NCBI RefSeq assembly: GCF_040954835.1
Contig: NC_090705.1
Location: 11,416,001 to 11,480,000, forward strand
Direction of reading: 5' to 3'
Length of the DNA stretch: 64,000 bases
DNA from: Lepisosteus oculatus
Lineage: Eukaryota; Chordata; Actinopteri; Semionotiformes; Lepisosteidae
Positions 1-12,386 of the stretch are shown here, piece after piece. A program made the translations under genes and the position numbers. The first letter of the stretch is position 1. Every line of letters starts with the position of its first letter. The notes beneath the pieces are model-generated. The model saw only the letters and a program-made list of their open reading frames with translations, was not told where the DNA came from and searched no databases.

Positions 1-58
1 TGTCATTCCTTTGTTCTGTGGTCTTAATTACTAATTATTTCCTTGCACATTGTTACAG

Positions 59-3000
59 AAAAGTGCCTTTTGAAAAAAGAGTTTTCACACTGTTACAATG
101 GCTACGCTTACCAGCAGAAAAGAGGTAATGTAATATTTCATACATTTCAAATTAACAAGAGATCATTTAAGTGCTTTCCTATGACCTTTGCTACAGGAAT
201 ATTTGCGTTTATATTTATGTACAGATCTGCCAAGACATTTTAACCTATATGAATAGCACTATAACATCAGATGGCAACGCAAAAGGTACAGCAGAGCAAC
301 ATTAATAGAATTTGCAGAATGATAGATAGAATTTGATAGAATCTGCAGTAATGTGCATGTTAAAATGAGGTTAAAAATGGTTAAGTATAAATATGTCAGT
401 AAAAACAATCTGTAACATTTTCTTACAGCAAAGCATAATTTATGTTTACAATACAGTGCACTGTTCTACTTCTGAGTATTACCATTATGTGCCTTTTAGT
501 AAACACAGAACAGAAATGATTTACTTCACTTATTAAATATGAGTGCTCCCTTCTGCAGTTAGGATATTATAATTTATATTAAATGTATATTATACTATAT
601 ATATTTGAGTATAACCTACGGTGAAATTGAGTCATAATGTTACTTGTTAAAGACATTTTAATTCTTTTTTTTCTTTGTTTTTCAGGCCAGATTTATTTAC
701 TTTGTACCTCCAGGAACCAGATAGCTCAGGACACAACTTTGGGCCTGTCAGTGGTGCGGTAAGGCTTGATCTGTTTATTATAGGAGCTTAATTCATTGGC
801 TCTCATGCATTTCATGCATTTATTTAAGTTATGGAGTGGAAAAGTATAGCCCTTACCAACAAGCTGATTTCTTTAAGTATACCTGTAATTAAGAAAATAC
901 ATCAGCTTAGTTAAGCCCTGCATGTCAATAAAAATCTTAAATAAGTCTCAAAAGACTGGTTCATTATGATTTAAATCTGTCTTTTCGACGATGGATACGT
1001 TTGTATTTGCTACGTAGAATCCAGAATGTGATTGGATTTATCCATGAATGTAAATTTGCCAAAAAACAAACACATTTTAACACATGATGTTGCTGTGGAA
1101 TGCCACATCAAACAGAATTAAATACACTGTAGTAATACCTCATTTCAATTTTAAATGTCTTACAGGTGATTGAAGCTCTGATGGAAGTAGACAGAATCAT
1201 TGGACAGCTGATGGACGGTCTTAAACAACTGAACCTACATAAATGCGTTAATATCATTGTAGTTGCTGATCATGGTAAGCAACATATGCTCTAATGTCAT
1301 TTCCATAGGATTGGGAAAGTTACTGTTTGTGACTTTATCACAGGGTGGCATGGTAGCACAGTGCTTACCATTGCTGCCTTACTTTGCTGGGGTCCTGGGT
1401 TCGATTCTTTGTATGCTATCTGTGTAGAGTTTGTATTTTCTTCCCTGTGTTCATGTGGGGTTCCTCCGGGTGCTCCAGTTTCCTGGTAGGTTAATTGGCT
1501 CCTGTAAAAACTGGCCCTGGTGTGAGTGTGTGGGTGCCACACACTCTGGGGGGGAAGGCAGTTCATCGTGTCAGGCTTGGCGCCCTTTGCTTGCTGGACC
1601 AGGCTCCAGCTCCCTCTCGACCCTCAATTTGAGTGGTTAGAGTGGTTAGAAAATAGACGCTGACAGTGTCTCAGGGCTGGGATTCAAAGCCAGGGAGCTG
1701 AGCTCTACAAGGCAGCAATGTTAACTGCTGCCACACCATGCCACCCTACATAACATCCTTGAAATTCTGCAGTTCTGACTCTAGACAATTCCTCCCCCAC
1801 ATTGTCTAGAAGGTGTAAATGATGTGCCGACATTAACGCCTAAGTCTTTTCCATATTTCACTATCTCCCTTGTTTTCAGCTAGCAATGATTGCCATAAAT
1901 GCTTGCTGAAGTTGTACTACACAACATTCTAAAAGTCTAAATAGACATTTAACTATGTATACTTGTGATGAAGGGCTGAGTCGTGCTGAAATACTCAGGC
2001 TTATATGGGCTCCCTTGAGTCCTTGCACACCTGTACATACACACACTTTTACATGCATTGTTTCACCTCATTAACATCACCTGTTTCATTATCCTGGAAC
2101 ACAGGACCTAATTAGTACTATACTCATCTTCTTGGCTATTATTATTTTGGTTCTTAATTGGATTCGATGCTGTCTTTTGCTTTTGCCCTTTTGTGTTTAA
2201 TATCTCTTGTATATTACCTATTGATATTGTGGATCCACAGTAATTTTTCACAATGGTTGTTTCTCACCTCCTGGCTGTTCCACCATTTTTTATCCTTCCC
2301 CGTTTAAAGGGGAGGGGGGGTGGATCTGGAGGTGGGGTGTAGTGTATTTAAGGCATTCATGGTGTAGTGGTCAGTCTGTGTTTACCTCTGCTTGTGGATG
2401 TGACTTAAACCTAAAGCATGATTAAAAACTCTTAGGAGGGAGTTCCCTGCAAAGCTATAGTTTTGTCTGTGTGTACTTCTTACTTACAGTCTGTTTTTCT
2501 TTTCCCATTTCTATAAATTCTGTCAATTCCCCTTGGTTTACAGCAGGGTGTTTTAGTTACAACATTAGTGTTCCTTTTCCCCTTTTCATGTCTTTATTTG
2601 AGTTATCTTCTTAGAGCTTATTGTATGCTGTGGAGTTTGTAATTTTATTTTGTCACATGAAAAAAAAGAGAAAAGCTCATTCAACAAATGAATCATGGTA
2701 GATGTTTTGTGGATCCAAAAATAGTAATAATAAGACTTATTTGCAGGTGATTAATAGCTGTTTGATTGGTACTAGAAATTGTAAACTGAGTCTCTCTGTC
2801 CATACGTAGGAATGGAAGAAACGAGTTGTCAGCGAATGGAGTTTCTTCAAGATTTTACCGGTAATTTAAACCAGCTGTATGTATATCAGGGTGCATTTGG
2901 AAGAATTCGCGCACGAAACCCTCAACAAATCAGTGAGTTTCAAAGCCTTTCACTATTGTTAAGAATAATAAACACAACACAATGATAACATGGATATATA

Positions 3001-6000
3001 TATATATGTCAAGAGACCTGCATTTGACTATTTCTTTCTAGCTTTAATATTTAATTTGTCAGTGTCTTCATTCTTCTGGTCATTAAAAAGATTTAATTTT
3101 AGGATTTTAGTCAGGGCTGTGCAGTTGTGGTCCAGGATGGCTTGTAAATCTGCATGTTATCTAGGGCCCCTCTGAGCAGTAGCACCTGAAGCTTGGAGAA
3201 GTGGCTACTCTGCTCAGATAGGCCAGTAATGACCAGAATAATTTAAGAGCTTTGTTACAATGAAAACCAGAACTGGACAGACCTGATTTAAGTCATTGGA
3301 TTTAAAAATGTTATTTGTGTTATTTTTAACAAATATACTGTATGTTGTTATTTTAAAATATATTATTAGTTTTAGTCTATAAAAGAGCATCAAGAAAACA
3401 TGAGTGTATGCTTACCACCGTATGAGTATATGTCTATTTTTTTGTATTTCCTTTTTTGAAAATACAAACAAAAAGTTCAAGTACAGAAATAAAACAAACA
3501 TCAGTGGAAAAAATAGACCGAAAAACAATCCGTGCAATTGAGGTTGAAGCAAGGATTAGAAAAGTTATCATTATAAATGACATCTGTATGGTGTTTCCGT
3601 GGATTCTTTGCAGTACAATACTGGTCAGGCTGTCTGTGCTGGAATAAACACGATTGTTTTAAAGAAGACCTTTGGACATAGCTAGCCACATCAGTGCTTA
3701 GCCAGGATCTCCAGTTTTAGATTTACACTTCGGTCGGTTTCTAGTACTGTATAACTTTTAGATAATGTCCTGCTGTTTTTATCTGAAAGTAAACCCCACA
3801 CACATTTCTGAAAAGATTCCTTGTATTGGACAACTTTTCTATTCTGTTGGTATTTATACCATTCGATTGCTATTATTCATAACAATGTGCCTTGAACTGT
3901 TTTTATTTTCATTTACAGTTGACTCAGCAGGGTTAATGGCAGACCTAACAGTAAGTAATTAAGATATGGCTTCCATATATCTCTACCCGTGTATAAAATC
4001 CTGATTCTGGATGATATATATACAGGTCTGTAATAAAGCCTTTGTCATCTTCTGTACTAACTAGTGCAAGAAACCAAACCAGCGGATTAAGCCCTTCCTC
4101 AAAGCCCATTTGCCAAAGAGGTTTCACTATGCTAACAGCATTCGCATTGAAGATGTGAATGTGTTGGTAGACATAAAGTGGCTGTTTGCAAGGTAATTCA
4201 TGTGCCTTTCTTGTCTATAAGATACATTTGAGTTTCTTGATGCTTCAACTATCGCATGTTTCATGTATCCATGTAGATATAATTTATTTCATATCTTGTG
4301 AATCAAGGCATTTATTGGTGAAAAACAAAGGGGCTGCCTTCAACAGTCCTGTTAATCACCTATGTTTGTCAAGATATACAGTATAAGTTGTCATTCATTT
4401 GATACAGTTTTGTCTGAACTCACTAAACATTTGCGTGCGATGCCAATTCAAGCACAAATAATATATAGTGTAATAGACTAAGAAAGGCTGGACATGTTTA
4501 GTACATGGAAGGAAAACTTTAAAATTTCACAAATATCTCAGAGTATCGCTTTGAATATTGATGCTAAACGGTGCATTTTGATCTGCAGGTCCCAAGGCTC
4601 TTATACGAACTGTGATGGAGGGACCCATGGATATGATAATGACTATTATAGTATGCATGTAAGCACTCCAGGAAAATATTCTTTGATTTGATTTATAATA
4701 GATTGCTCAAAAGTAGTTGATAATCTAAAACTGTCTAGAACCTAGTTGGCAAAAAGTAAATGCGAATGTCTAATGAATAGATTCCATCTCCGAGTATGTA
4801 TCACTTATTTCAAATTGTCAGCCATGACTGTAAGAATATTCAAGAGTAAAATGCTTTCTGTGATATCCTTAATGTATAAGACCACATAAGTATTTACTAC
4901 TTGCATTTCTATCGGGTTTTCAATTTCTTTTTCAGGCTATATTTCTTGGATATGGACCCCAGTTTCTGTATAAAACTCAGGTTGAGCCATTTCCCAACAC
5001 TGAGCTTTATAACCTTATGTGTGGTAAGTATTTATTTATAAATCAGTGCACACTTCCATTTCATGTATATACCTGTAGAGATTTTTTAAAGTTTCAAAAA
5101 TACTCAGATTACCCACACAACCTGAGAGGAATGTATCATGTCAGAAAAATTTTAAAAATAAAAAGATACTTGCAATATATTTTTATCTATTTGGTTTTTA
5201 TTAATTGTAAACCGATAAATTAACTATAGATCGTGACTGATACAATTTTAGATTGTAACAAGGCGGTAAAAGAAAAAACAATCCACAACCTGTTACTGTA
5301 ACAGAAAAAAGGGTTTTGGAAAAATGAAAACATATGTTAATGATGTGGGAAAATAATACAAGCAAAGCTTCAGTACTTTTTGCTGTTTAATATTCCTGAA
5401 ATAATTTTATTTCTAACATGAAATCATTTAGGGGACATTTTAGAAAAGAACACTTAAAATCTGAATGAAATTATCTGTTAGGATAGGATTTAAAAAGTTA
5501 TTTTTTCTTTCTTGGTTTTCTTTCTAGATTTGTTGCAAATTTCTCCTGCTCCTAACAATGGCACGCATGGTAGTCTGAACCACCTTCTGAGAAAACCAAA
5601 GTACACTCCTGAGTTCCCACAAGAAGTGACCAGACAAGAAGAGTGTCCTCTCACCTCTCTAACACCTGAAGACAACCTGAACTGCACTTGCACTGCCATG
5701 GTAATCTGGTCTTTCTTGTAGTGAAGTGGAGAGACGAGACAGGTTTCCAGCTAGAAGCCCAAATCAGAATGTCAATTGTCACAAAGCACAAAATGTCAGC
5801 TGCACACTTTCATATACAGCCTAACAAGAAGTCACTTTATTGAGGTTTTCACACTCATTCACATTTGGAATCTCGTCTTATGCTTTTGTTGACCAAGGCA
5901 CAGGTTACATAGTCTAGAAGGTAATATTGAATTCTGTCTTAGATGAAGAATCATCATGCACTGAATCTATGATGTTTATAACCAATACCTGACTGAACAA

Positions 6001-7642
6001 TTTGAAATCTTTGATAGCTGCTTTATGGACATAATAGGCTTTCTTGTCTTTTCTAGGGTTCATTAAATCCTAATGATAGACTAAACCTGACAGCCTCTGA
6101 AGGTAATGTTAAGCCTGTGTTACTAGAGCTTAAAAATTGTGGGAATTCTAAGAACCTATCAGTTTCTCCACCTTTCTAACCTCATCTTTGAAACCTCTTA
6201 CAGTGGCTGCTTGTGAAGAAAAACACATGCCATTCGGGAGACCCAGAATGCTCCGTTTTGATGAAAAATACTGCCTGCTTCATCAGCAGGGTTATGTAAA
6301 TGCCTACAGCAAGACGTTCTTCATGCCTGTCTGGTCGTCATTCACTGTGATAAAGCCTGTAAGAATCATGTTTCATTTGTTCATTCTGCCTGCAGCACTG
6401 ATGTACTTCTTAAACTGATGTTCAGTACGATACAGAACTGAATTGTACAGTACTGTACAATACAAATACTAGTCACTGGTCTGCATACATTTTCTTTTTC
6501 CAGAGTATTCGTACCCATGTTTGTTATAAAATTAAAAAAAAATCTGGCAAACATAACAGCAATAGTGCTAATCAAGACAACTTTAGAAAGTTTTTGAAAA
6601 AAGATTTCATTGACCAGTTGGACCATATGAGAAACATTGTTGTGCTGGGCTGTCAGAACATTAAGCCAACTAACCAACAGATTGTATCACCATATGCGAC
6701 AATACAATGCATCTAGAAAATATATTTTTTAAATTACATATTTTCTTCATGAGGCTGTACAGTAACTGTACAGTAACCCTTCATTTCATTATATACTTAG
6801 AGTCTAAAACAAAAATATTTAAGGAAATAAAAGTGTATTGTTTAGAAAAACCTTACATATAATGTCAATTGTAATTTAGTATCTTTTATTTCTGTACAAC
6901 TTCTGTCTGGAAGAACATATGACCAGCAAAATAGACGAATGCTCCCTGTTAAAAAGGGGACAGGGTTTCTTATATCTAATTATGACCTCCGAATTCAAGA
7001 CAGGGGAATGTTGCACTGCAGATGTGATCAATTTCTCTAGGCACTGTTGTAGGATGAGCTGGCAGAGTTCATCTGGAGGTTTTGTTGTCTGTGGTGGTTT
7101 CACAATGTTTTTTATTCCAGTGAAATACGTAAGTAAACTTACGGTGGTAGAATGTACCAGGACATTGGGAGTATTAATTCATGGAAAACTGATTTTTGAT
7201 GAGCTTTCACAATTTGAGAGATTATATGTTATCATTATTAGAAATTCAGTAGCAATCAAGCTAAGATAGATGTCCAGTTCACCCTGTAGACATGTGCTGA
7301 ATGGAACCTTGCAATTTCTATCTGTTTGCAGCTGTAGAGCTCTTGGATCCTGAGTTAAGGAATGTTATAGGTTGTGCTGAATTTTAATTTGTTGGAATTT
7401 GTTTTTAAATTATCGTCTGTTCGACTTGCTCGGTTTATTACAGCTATGGTAATTACAAGGGCTTGCTTTTTTCTCAATTTAAATTTAGAAAAATAGTTTT
7501 ACTGCGCCATCTCATGGACATATACAGTAATTATTTTCCTTAGCAACAATTTATTGAACCGTCATATAAGGATGTACAGTATATAAGCATACATGATAAC
7601 ATAAGATTTGATATCACTTTTTTTCAACTAAACATCTATAAC

Positions 7643-7686
<44 letters not shown>

Positions 7687-10100
7687 TCTTAACCACCTGC
7701 TATTTATTTCTGTTTCTTTTGGAATTAATTAAAAAAACCTTTCTCACACATATGTACTATACTTGTTTTAAATCAGTCTAAAAATAATTTTACACTAGAC
7801 CCGTTTCAAAATAACCAAACCAGAGGCCCCACCTTTTAGGCCCTGAATTCTACAGTCACACATATTTCTAAGTAATTTTGTCCAGGTAGATAATTTAAAT
7901 GACACACTAACTGTACAAGAGAATGCAACCATGGTTATTTTAAGAACAGGTGTGTTAAGAAGGTTAAGAAGGGTTTACACATGAAAATACTTTGAACCAT
8001 TCCTAAGGAACTCTTGGTGTCAAATCTGCTTCTCTTTGGAAATTTTATCTTTTTCTCTTTTAATTTATTTCAGCAAAATCTGGAACCCCTGCCTCCTGTC
8101 ATACCTGACTGTTTCAGAGCTGATGTCCGAATTCCAGCCAATATGAGCTCCAGGTGTGAATACTTCTCTGGAGCAGTCAACATCACAGAAGCGCATCTGT
8201 ACCCACCAAGTACGTTTAGGCTTTGTTTTTGTCATGACATTTTCATACAAAAGTTCTTTCAAAAGGGATTTGCTGTCAAAATGTAGGGAGAATTTCCAAC
8301 TATGCCTCTGTCTTTGAGAGATGTTTTCTCCGTCTGAATCCAAAAACATTTTTAAATTTAATCAGTAAATAGGTAATGGATGTATCTGAAAATATCTTTA
8401 CATCGTCTTCCATTCCACTGTCATCTTTTCTCATTTTAGATCTCAACAGTACCACAGACGAGCAATATGATGGTTTACTGATGAGCAATGTTGTCCCTGT
8501 GTACCCAGCTTTTAAAAGTAAGTGCAAGTTCAATAACCATAAAGGTGCCCAAAACAGCAATATTGTAAAGTAAGCTCAAAAGTAGAGGTTATTGGAAGTC
8601 TCTGCTTTTGGAAGTCTCTGTGTTAAAATCACCTTTTTTGCTTGTTTCATCTGACAGATATTGTTGAACTTTACAATTGAATGTTCTGTATAACAGCGTG
8701 CAAGATCTCATTACTCTCAACTAAGTAAGGCAGGGCCAGGACAGCACTGAAAGGGGAAACAGGTTTCTACTCTGGAAAACTAGCAGTGCAGCGAGTAATG
8801 TTGGTGGAACAGTAGGTAGCACTACCTTTCCCGTCCAGAATTTCCAAACCAGTACCTCTGTATTGTCACCAGGGGCACTGTACTATAGGAGATATCATAC
8901 ATTTGGTAAGACTTCAAACTAAGGCCCTGACTCTATACTGATGAAAGGTCCAATGACATTGCTCCTTTGCATTGAGTATGTAAGGATATTAACCCTGGTC
9001 TCTTGGTTAAATTCCATCTGAGCTTCCAAATATGACCTTCCTAAACTTTCCTGTTAATTTAACTAATGAAACATTATTTCATTTAATTTCACATCAGTGC
9101 TAATTGCAACTGCTAGTGTATTAAGGCTGCCATACTTCAGTGGATGCTGCTCTTCAATAGTAGATAGAGCAGTTCCTCTGCTTTAGGATCTTTTTGGATG
9201 AAAAGCACTATGTAAATGCAAGGAATTCTTCTCCTTGTACACTAGAGTTGTAATACTGAAAATCTTTTTTTTTTTTTTTTTTTACTTTCTAGGAATCTGG
9301 CTTTATTTTCATAGTGTGCTCCTGAAGAAATATGCCTTCCAGTACAATGGTGTAAATGTGATGTTGGGTCCTGTGTTTGATTATAACTATGATGGACGTT
9401 TTGACACTCTGGATGAAATTGAACAGTAAGTTGATCAGTATAGTAGTATATATAAAGGACAAGGAACATGTCTTACATAGAAAAGACTTCTTCCTGCTGC
9501 CTAGATAAATTATAGACAGACAGAGTGTGAGTTTTAAATGTACTGCAGTCAGAAAGAAATGACAATCAACCTTTACTATCTATTATTCTTTTTTAGGCAT
9601 GTCCCTGGAACAAGTATACCAATTCCCACACATTATTTTGTAGTCCTGACAAGCTGTGTGAATGCATCTCAGCCAGTTCTCAGCTGTAAAAAGCCATTAA
9701 AGGCTGTCTCTTTCCTCATTCCACACAGACCAGACAACAGTGAGGTTTGCAATGTAAGTATATGCCATTCCTCATGAATTTACAGTCTGAGATTTCTTGC
9801 AGCAATTTCATTATTACTGTCAGAAAACACATTGCTAGTTAAACAGATAGTATTTAGAAGTGTATGTTGTTATGACATTCATGATTTCTCCATAATCTCC
9901 ACCCTCTCCAGAATCATGAAGATGAATCTAAATGGGTAGAGGACTTGATATGGTTTCATCAAAGTAAGGTCAAAGATGTGGAGTGGATCACTGGACTGGA
10001 CTTCTATCAGGACAGTAAGAGGCCGATTTCAGAGCTGCTGAGGCTCAAGACACGACCCACCTCAGCCATCGACAGAGTGAACAACACTCCGGAGCTTTAA
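59..10100 (+). CDS. enpp3-like: Ectonucleotide pyrophosphatase/phosphodiesterase, ENPP1/ENPP3 type (3' two thirds)
   Basis: Sixteen exons join in phase: 59-124, 686-758, 1166-1274, 2810-2932, 3919-3950, 4065-4192, 4589-4658, 4936-5023, 5528-5700, 6057-6102, 6204-6358, 8074-8209, 8440-8517, 9293-9425, 9597-9753, 9912-10100 (stop TAA). They give about 585 residues; the family is about 860-925 long, so signal anchor, somatomedin-B domains and nucleophile Thr lie upstream of the window. Seen: zinc-ligand motifs EPDSSGH, ADHGM and GTHGYDN; the linker motif [14 protein letters not shown]; and a nuclease-like domain with the EF-hand-like calcium loop DYNYDGRFD. Family knowledge: two-zinc enzymes that hydrolyse extracellular nucleotides. 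PDSSGH and PLPPVIPDC...ADVR follow ENPP3/ENPP1, not ENPP2 (PDFSGH). ENPP3 looks closest, though the flanking genes are those of ENPP2. The 32-nt exon at 3919 gives a shorter loop than I recall for human ENPP3. Orthology is inference. Confidence 0.9.
1343..1650 (+). mobile_element. tRNA-derived SINE, degenerate
   Basis: It begins with a tRNA-like head (gggtggcatggtagcacag...) carrying A-box-like and B-box-like (gggttcgattctt) segments. The body contains 'gttcctccgggtgctccag', 'taattggct' and 'ctggccctggtgtgagtgtg', the usual run of fish tRNA-SINE bodies. It lies in the ENPP intron 1275-2809. Related copies are at 13,556, 23,741, 47,071 and 58,827. The 3' boundary is approximate. Confidence 0.7.
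1660..1745 (-). mobile_element. Inverted fragment of a tRNA-derived SINE head
   Basis: Read on the - strand, this is a second head of the same family (gggtggcatggtgtggcagc..., then 'ctttgaatcccagccctgag'). It faces the copy at 1343-1650, so the two heads form an inverted pair inside one ENPP intron. Confidence 0.6.
1770..1900 (+). repeat. Small fragment of an old interspersed repeat
   Basis: Phrases such as 'cccccacattgtctagaagg' and 'taagtcttttccatatttca' match a long non-coding repeat that I remember from several fish genomes. Its larger pieces here are at 10,305, 26,868, 31,310 and 44,430. The assignment rests on memory of that consensus, and the boundaries are soft. Confidence 0.35.
7643..7685. 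repeat. (TAA)n microsatellite
   Basis: About 14 uninterrupted TAA units lie in the ENPP intron between the exons ending at 6358 and starting at 8074. They are far from both splice sites. Confidence 0.95.
8690..9232 (+). mobile_element. Near full-length 5S-rRNA-derived SINE (degenerate)
   Basis: The head 'caagatctcattactctcaa...ctaagtaaggcagggcc' resembles the internal control region of 5S rRNA. It is followed by 'caccaggggcactgtactat' and 'aaggccctgactctatactg', and ends in 'ggatgaaaagcactatgtaa'. Shared pieces occur at 14,305, 29,950 and 60,121. The copy fills the intron between the exons ending at 8517 and starting at 9293. Confidence 0.55.
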
Positions 10101-10930
10101 TATTTTTTTATTTTTTGTAGAATTCAGCTAAATGGAATCTTAAAAATGTTCTGAACCTGTGCATATATTTGATAGCTTTTGCTGGGATTTGTATGAATTG
10201 TGATTTCATTTTTATTTATTCCGAAAAACAAGAACACAATAAGATGTGGAAGGCCACAATATGTAATTTGTTACTTTCAGATCAGTTCAGACTTTCAGCA
10301 GGAATACAAGAGAACGCATGAAAGATTGCAAAGAAAAAGAGGCTAGTTGGCCCACTTTGGTGGCTAGTTAATTGATCTTATCCAATCGGGCTTATTCATG
10401 TCAGCAATATCCTTTGTGTCCCCTGTCCTCAGTCCTAAGGAGTCTTTATTCACTTTATTCATTTTCACATGAGCCCTAGGACTATCCTTTTGTCTATTGC
10501 AGTGCCAGCACTCTTCTGGGAGGCTTTCCAGTAGTTTCGCTTTTATGTTCTTGCATCAAATCACACCACAATATCCTCTGATCAAGACCACAGAGCCGAA
10601 GCCCCTTGAACCTCTCAGTTAGATACCTTTGAGCCCTGTCACCAATTCTAGTGCCTTCCTTTCTATTGATTATATAACAGTAATATCCTTTTTTTCTAAT
10701 GTGGTGGCCAAAATTGTCAGCCTTAATCTAAATGTAGGTATTATTATATCATATTTAAATTTAATGTGAAATCATACCTTCTTTTCTTGCTTCCCCATTT
10801 TATCTATAAGAGGACATTGACAGTGTTTCTGCAACACCTATATTCTGCGCACATTTTAAGATGAATGCCTTCCATTTTTACTTTCTTTTTAACAGAATCA
10901 TAAAATAAACAAATGCTGCACTGCTGTTCA
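10101..10930 (+). other. Probable 3'UTR of the ENPP gene with poly(A) signal
   Basis: The stop codon is followed by about 800 nt without coding signal. An AATAAA hexamer lies at 10904-10909, with T/GT-rich sequence (tcattttgtgttcc) about 25-40 nt further on, as expected for a cleavage site near 10930. Most of the interval resembles an old interspersed repeat, which is listed separately. The transcript end is inferred; no other hexamer is as well placed. Confidence 0.5.
10305..10880 (+). repeat. Old interspersed repeat within the ENPP 3'UTR
   Basis: It begins near 'aagaaaaagaggctagttgg', a decayed form of the phrase 'gaggaggccattcggcccat' common to a long repeat of non-teleost and teleost fishes. 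It runs through 'gagccctgtcaccaattcta' to 'taatgtggtggccaaaattg'. A related start is at 26,868 and related interior parts are at 31,310 and 44,430. Confidence 0.45.
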
Positions 10931-12386
10931 GTTCATTTTGTGTTCCACAATGTTTTAATTAAAGTGGATTTCCAACACATGTTTGGATGAATTTTTGAAC
11001 TTATATTTGATGCACATATGAAGTAAAGATCTAAATTCAGTTTTAATATTATATGATTTTATTATATTATAATATTCTATAACCACAGATGGTTATTCTG
11101 ATCCAGGGAATGACAGAACCTAGGGTGGCATTTAATGTATTGGTTAAAGAGATCTGTAAGTGCTGGACTGTTGTGCAAAACTGTTTTTAAAGTAATTTTG
11201 TTCCACAGCAACACCATATTTTAATATTCAGAAATATTAAAATACACAGTCATGAACTTGTATTCATGAATTTGGACTAAACCTCCATTTTAAATCTGGT
11301 TTTTATTCTTACTTTAGTTAGAAATAATCATGACAAACAAGTTCTTCATTCTAACAAAACCTTTTGAACATCTTTTCCAAACAGCTAATTTTAAGATATG
11401 AATAATAAAATATGGAGTGAACGTTAATGCTGAAATAGCATTAATACATTGGTGTTAAGAAGGGGCTGATACCCTACTTCTTGTGTTCTTGTTTGTGCAT
11501 GTTCTCCTTGAGTGAACTCCACTTGAATTATGCCGGACAGTACAATAAACTACTTCAAACAATTTTATTAATTGAATTAATACACTTTCTGTCAGGCTCT
11601 TTAAACTTTCAGGTCTCCAATTCAAGAGATGTCCCAGTGGTCCTTTTAATCAGGAGCAACTACAAAAGAAAAAAAAAGGTTTAACAGATATGGTATATCA
11701 GAGTTGGAACATTCAGTATTGATGAGAAGAGTTTAATACCACTTTCTGGTATTACCTGGTATTATACTAAACTGTGGGTCTCCAGCCCTGATCTTCAAGA
11801 ATGTCAATACAACATGTCAATACATATGTAATCATTGCATCAAAGACCTGGTACAGCTGAACTGTGATTAACTTATTAGGTTATTAAAGTGAATGAATTA
11901 AAATCAGAACTCACTTTAGTACTCGGGAGGACAAGGACCAATATTTGCCTTTACCGAAGAAATTATTTTCTCAGACAGTAACTGACAAGTACTTCTAGAA
12001 TTCTAAAAACAATGCCAATGCCCCTTTTTTGTGCAAAACTGTATGTTTACACTATGTATCAAGTCTGAGGAATATCTAAAATAATACCTATTCTATTCAC
12101 CAAAATAAGTGTTTAATAGACTGGAATCAACAGGTTAACTAGTCTTGTACATGGGGTACCAACTAGTTTAGTACACTGAGAATAACTACTTTTGTATATT
12201 GTGTACTAATGTATCTTGTATATTGTGTAATTAATAGCTTTTTACGCTCTACGTGATAGTTGAATACGTTCTGTACTAAGTAGCTTTTTACATTGTGTAT
12301 GTGGTGACAGCTTTGTAATCTACAGGCCATCAGGCAGTAATAAGTGCTTAAGAATCTGGCTAACCTGTATTTCTATCCTCGTTTGC
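10931..12386. other. Intergenic, no gene seen
   Basis: AT-rich sequence with stops in all frames. It separates the 3' ends of two convergent transcripts (ENPP on +, the orphan ORF on -). Around 12,120-12,310 there are several loose copies of a 'tacattgtgtactaa'-like phrase, a minor degenerate tandem pattern. Confidence 0.5.

Noticed and set aside
1343-1420. Functional tRNA gene
   Set aside because: The tRNA-like sequence cannot form a proper anticodon stem and continues into a SINE body.
6919-7269. 116-codon ORF on + inside an ENPP intron
   Set aside because: It has no splice-compatible role, no protein-like pattern and AT-rich chance composition, and the flanking ENPP exons join without it.
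59-10100. Calling the first gene enpp2 (autotaxin) from its neighbours
   Set aside because: The protein sequence at the zinc sites and in the nuclease-like domain follows ENPP1/ENPP3; synteny alone does not overrule it.
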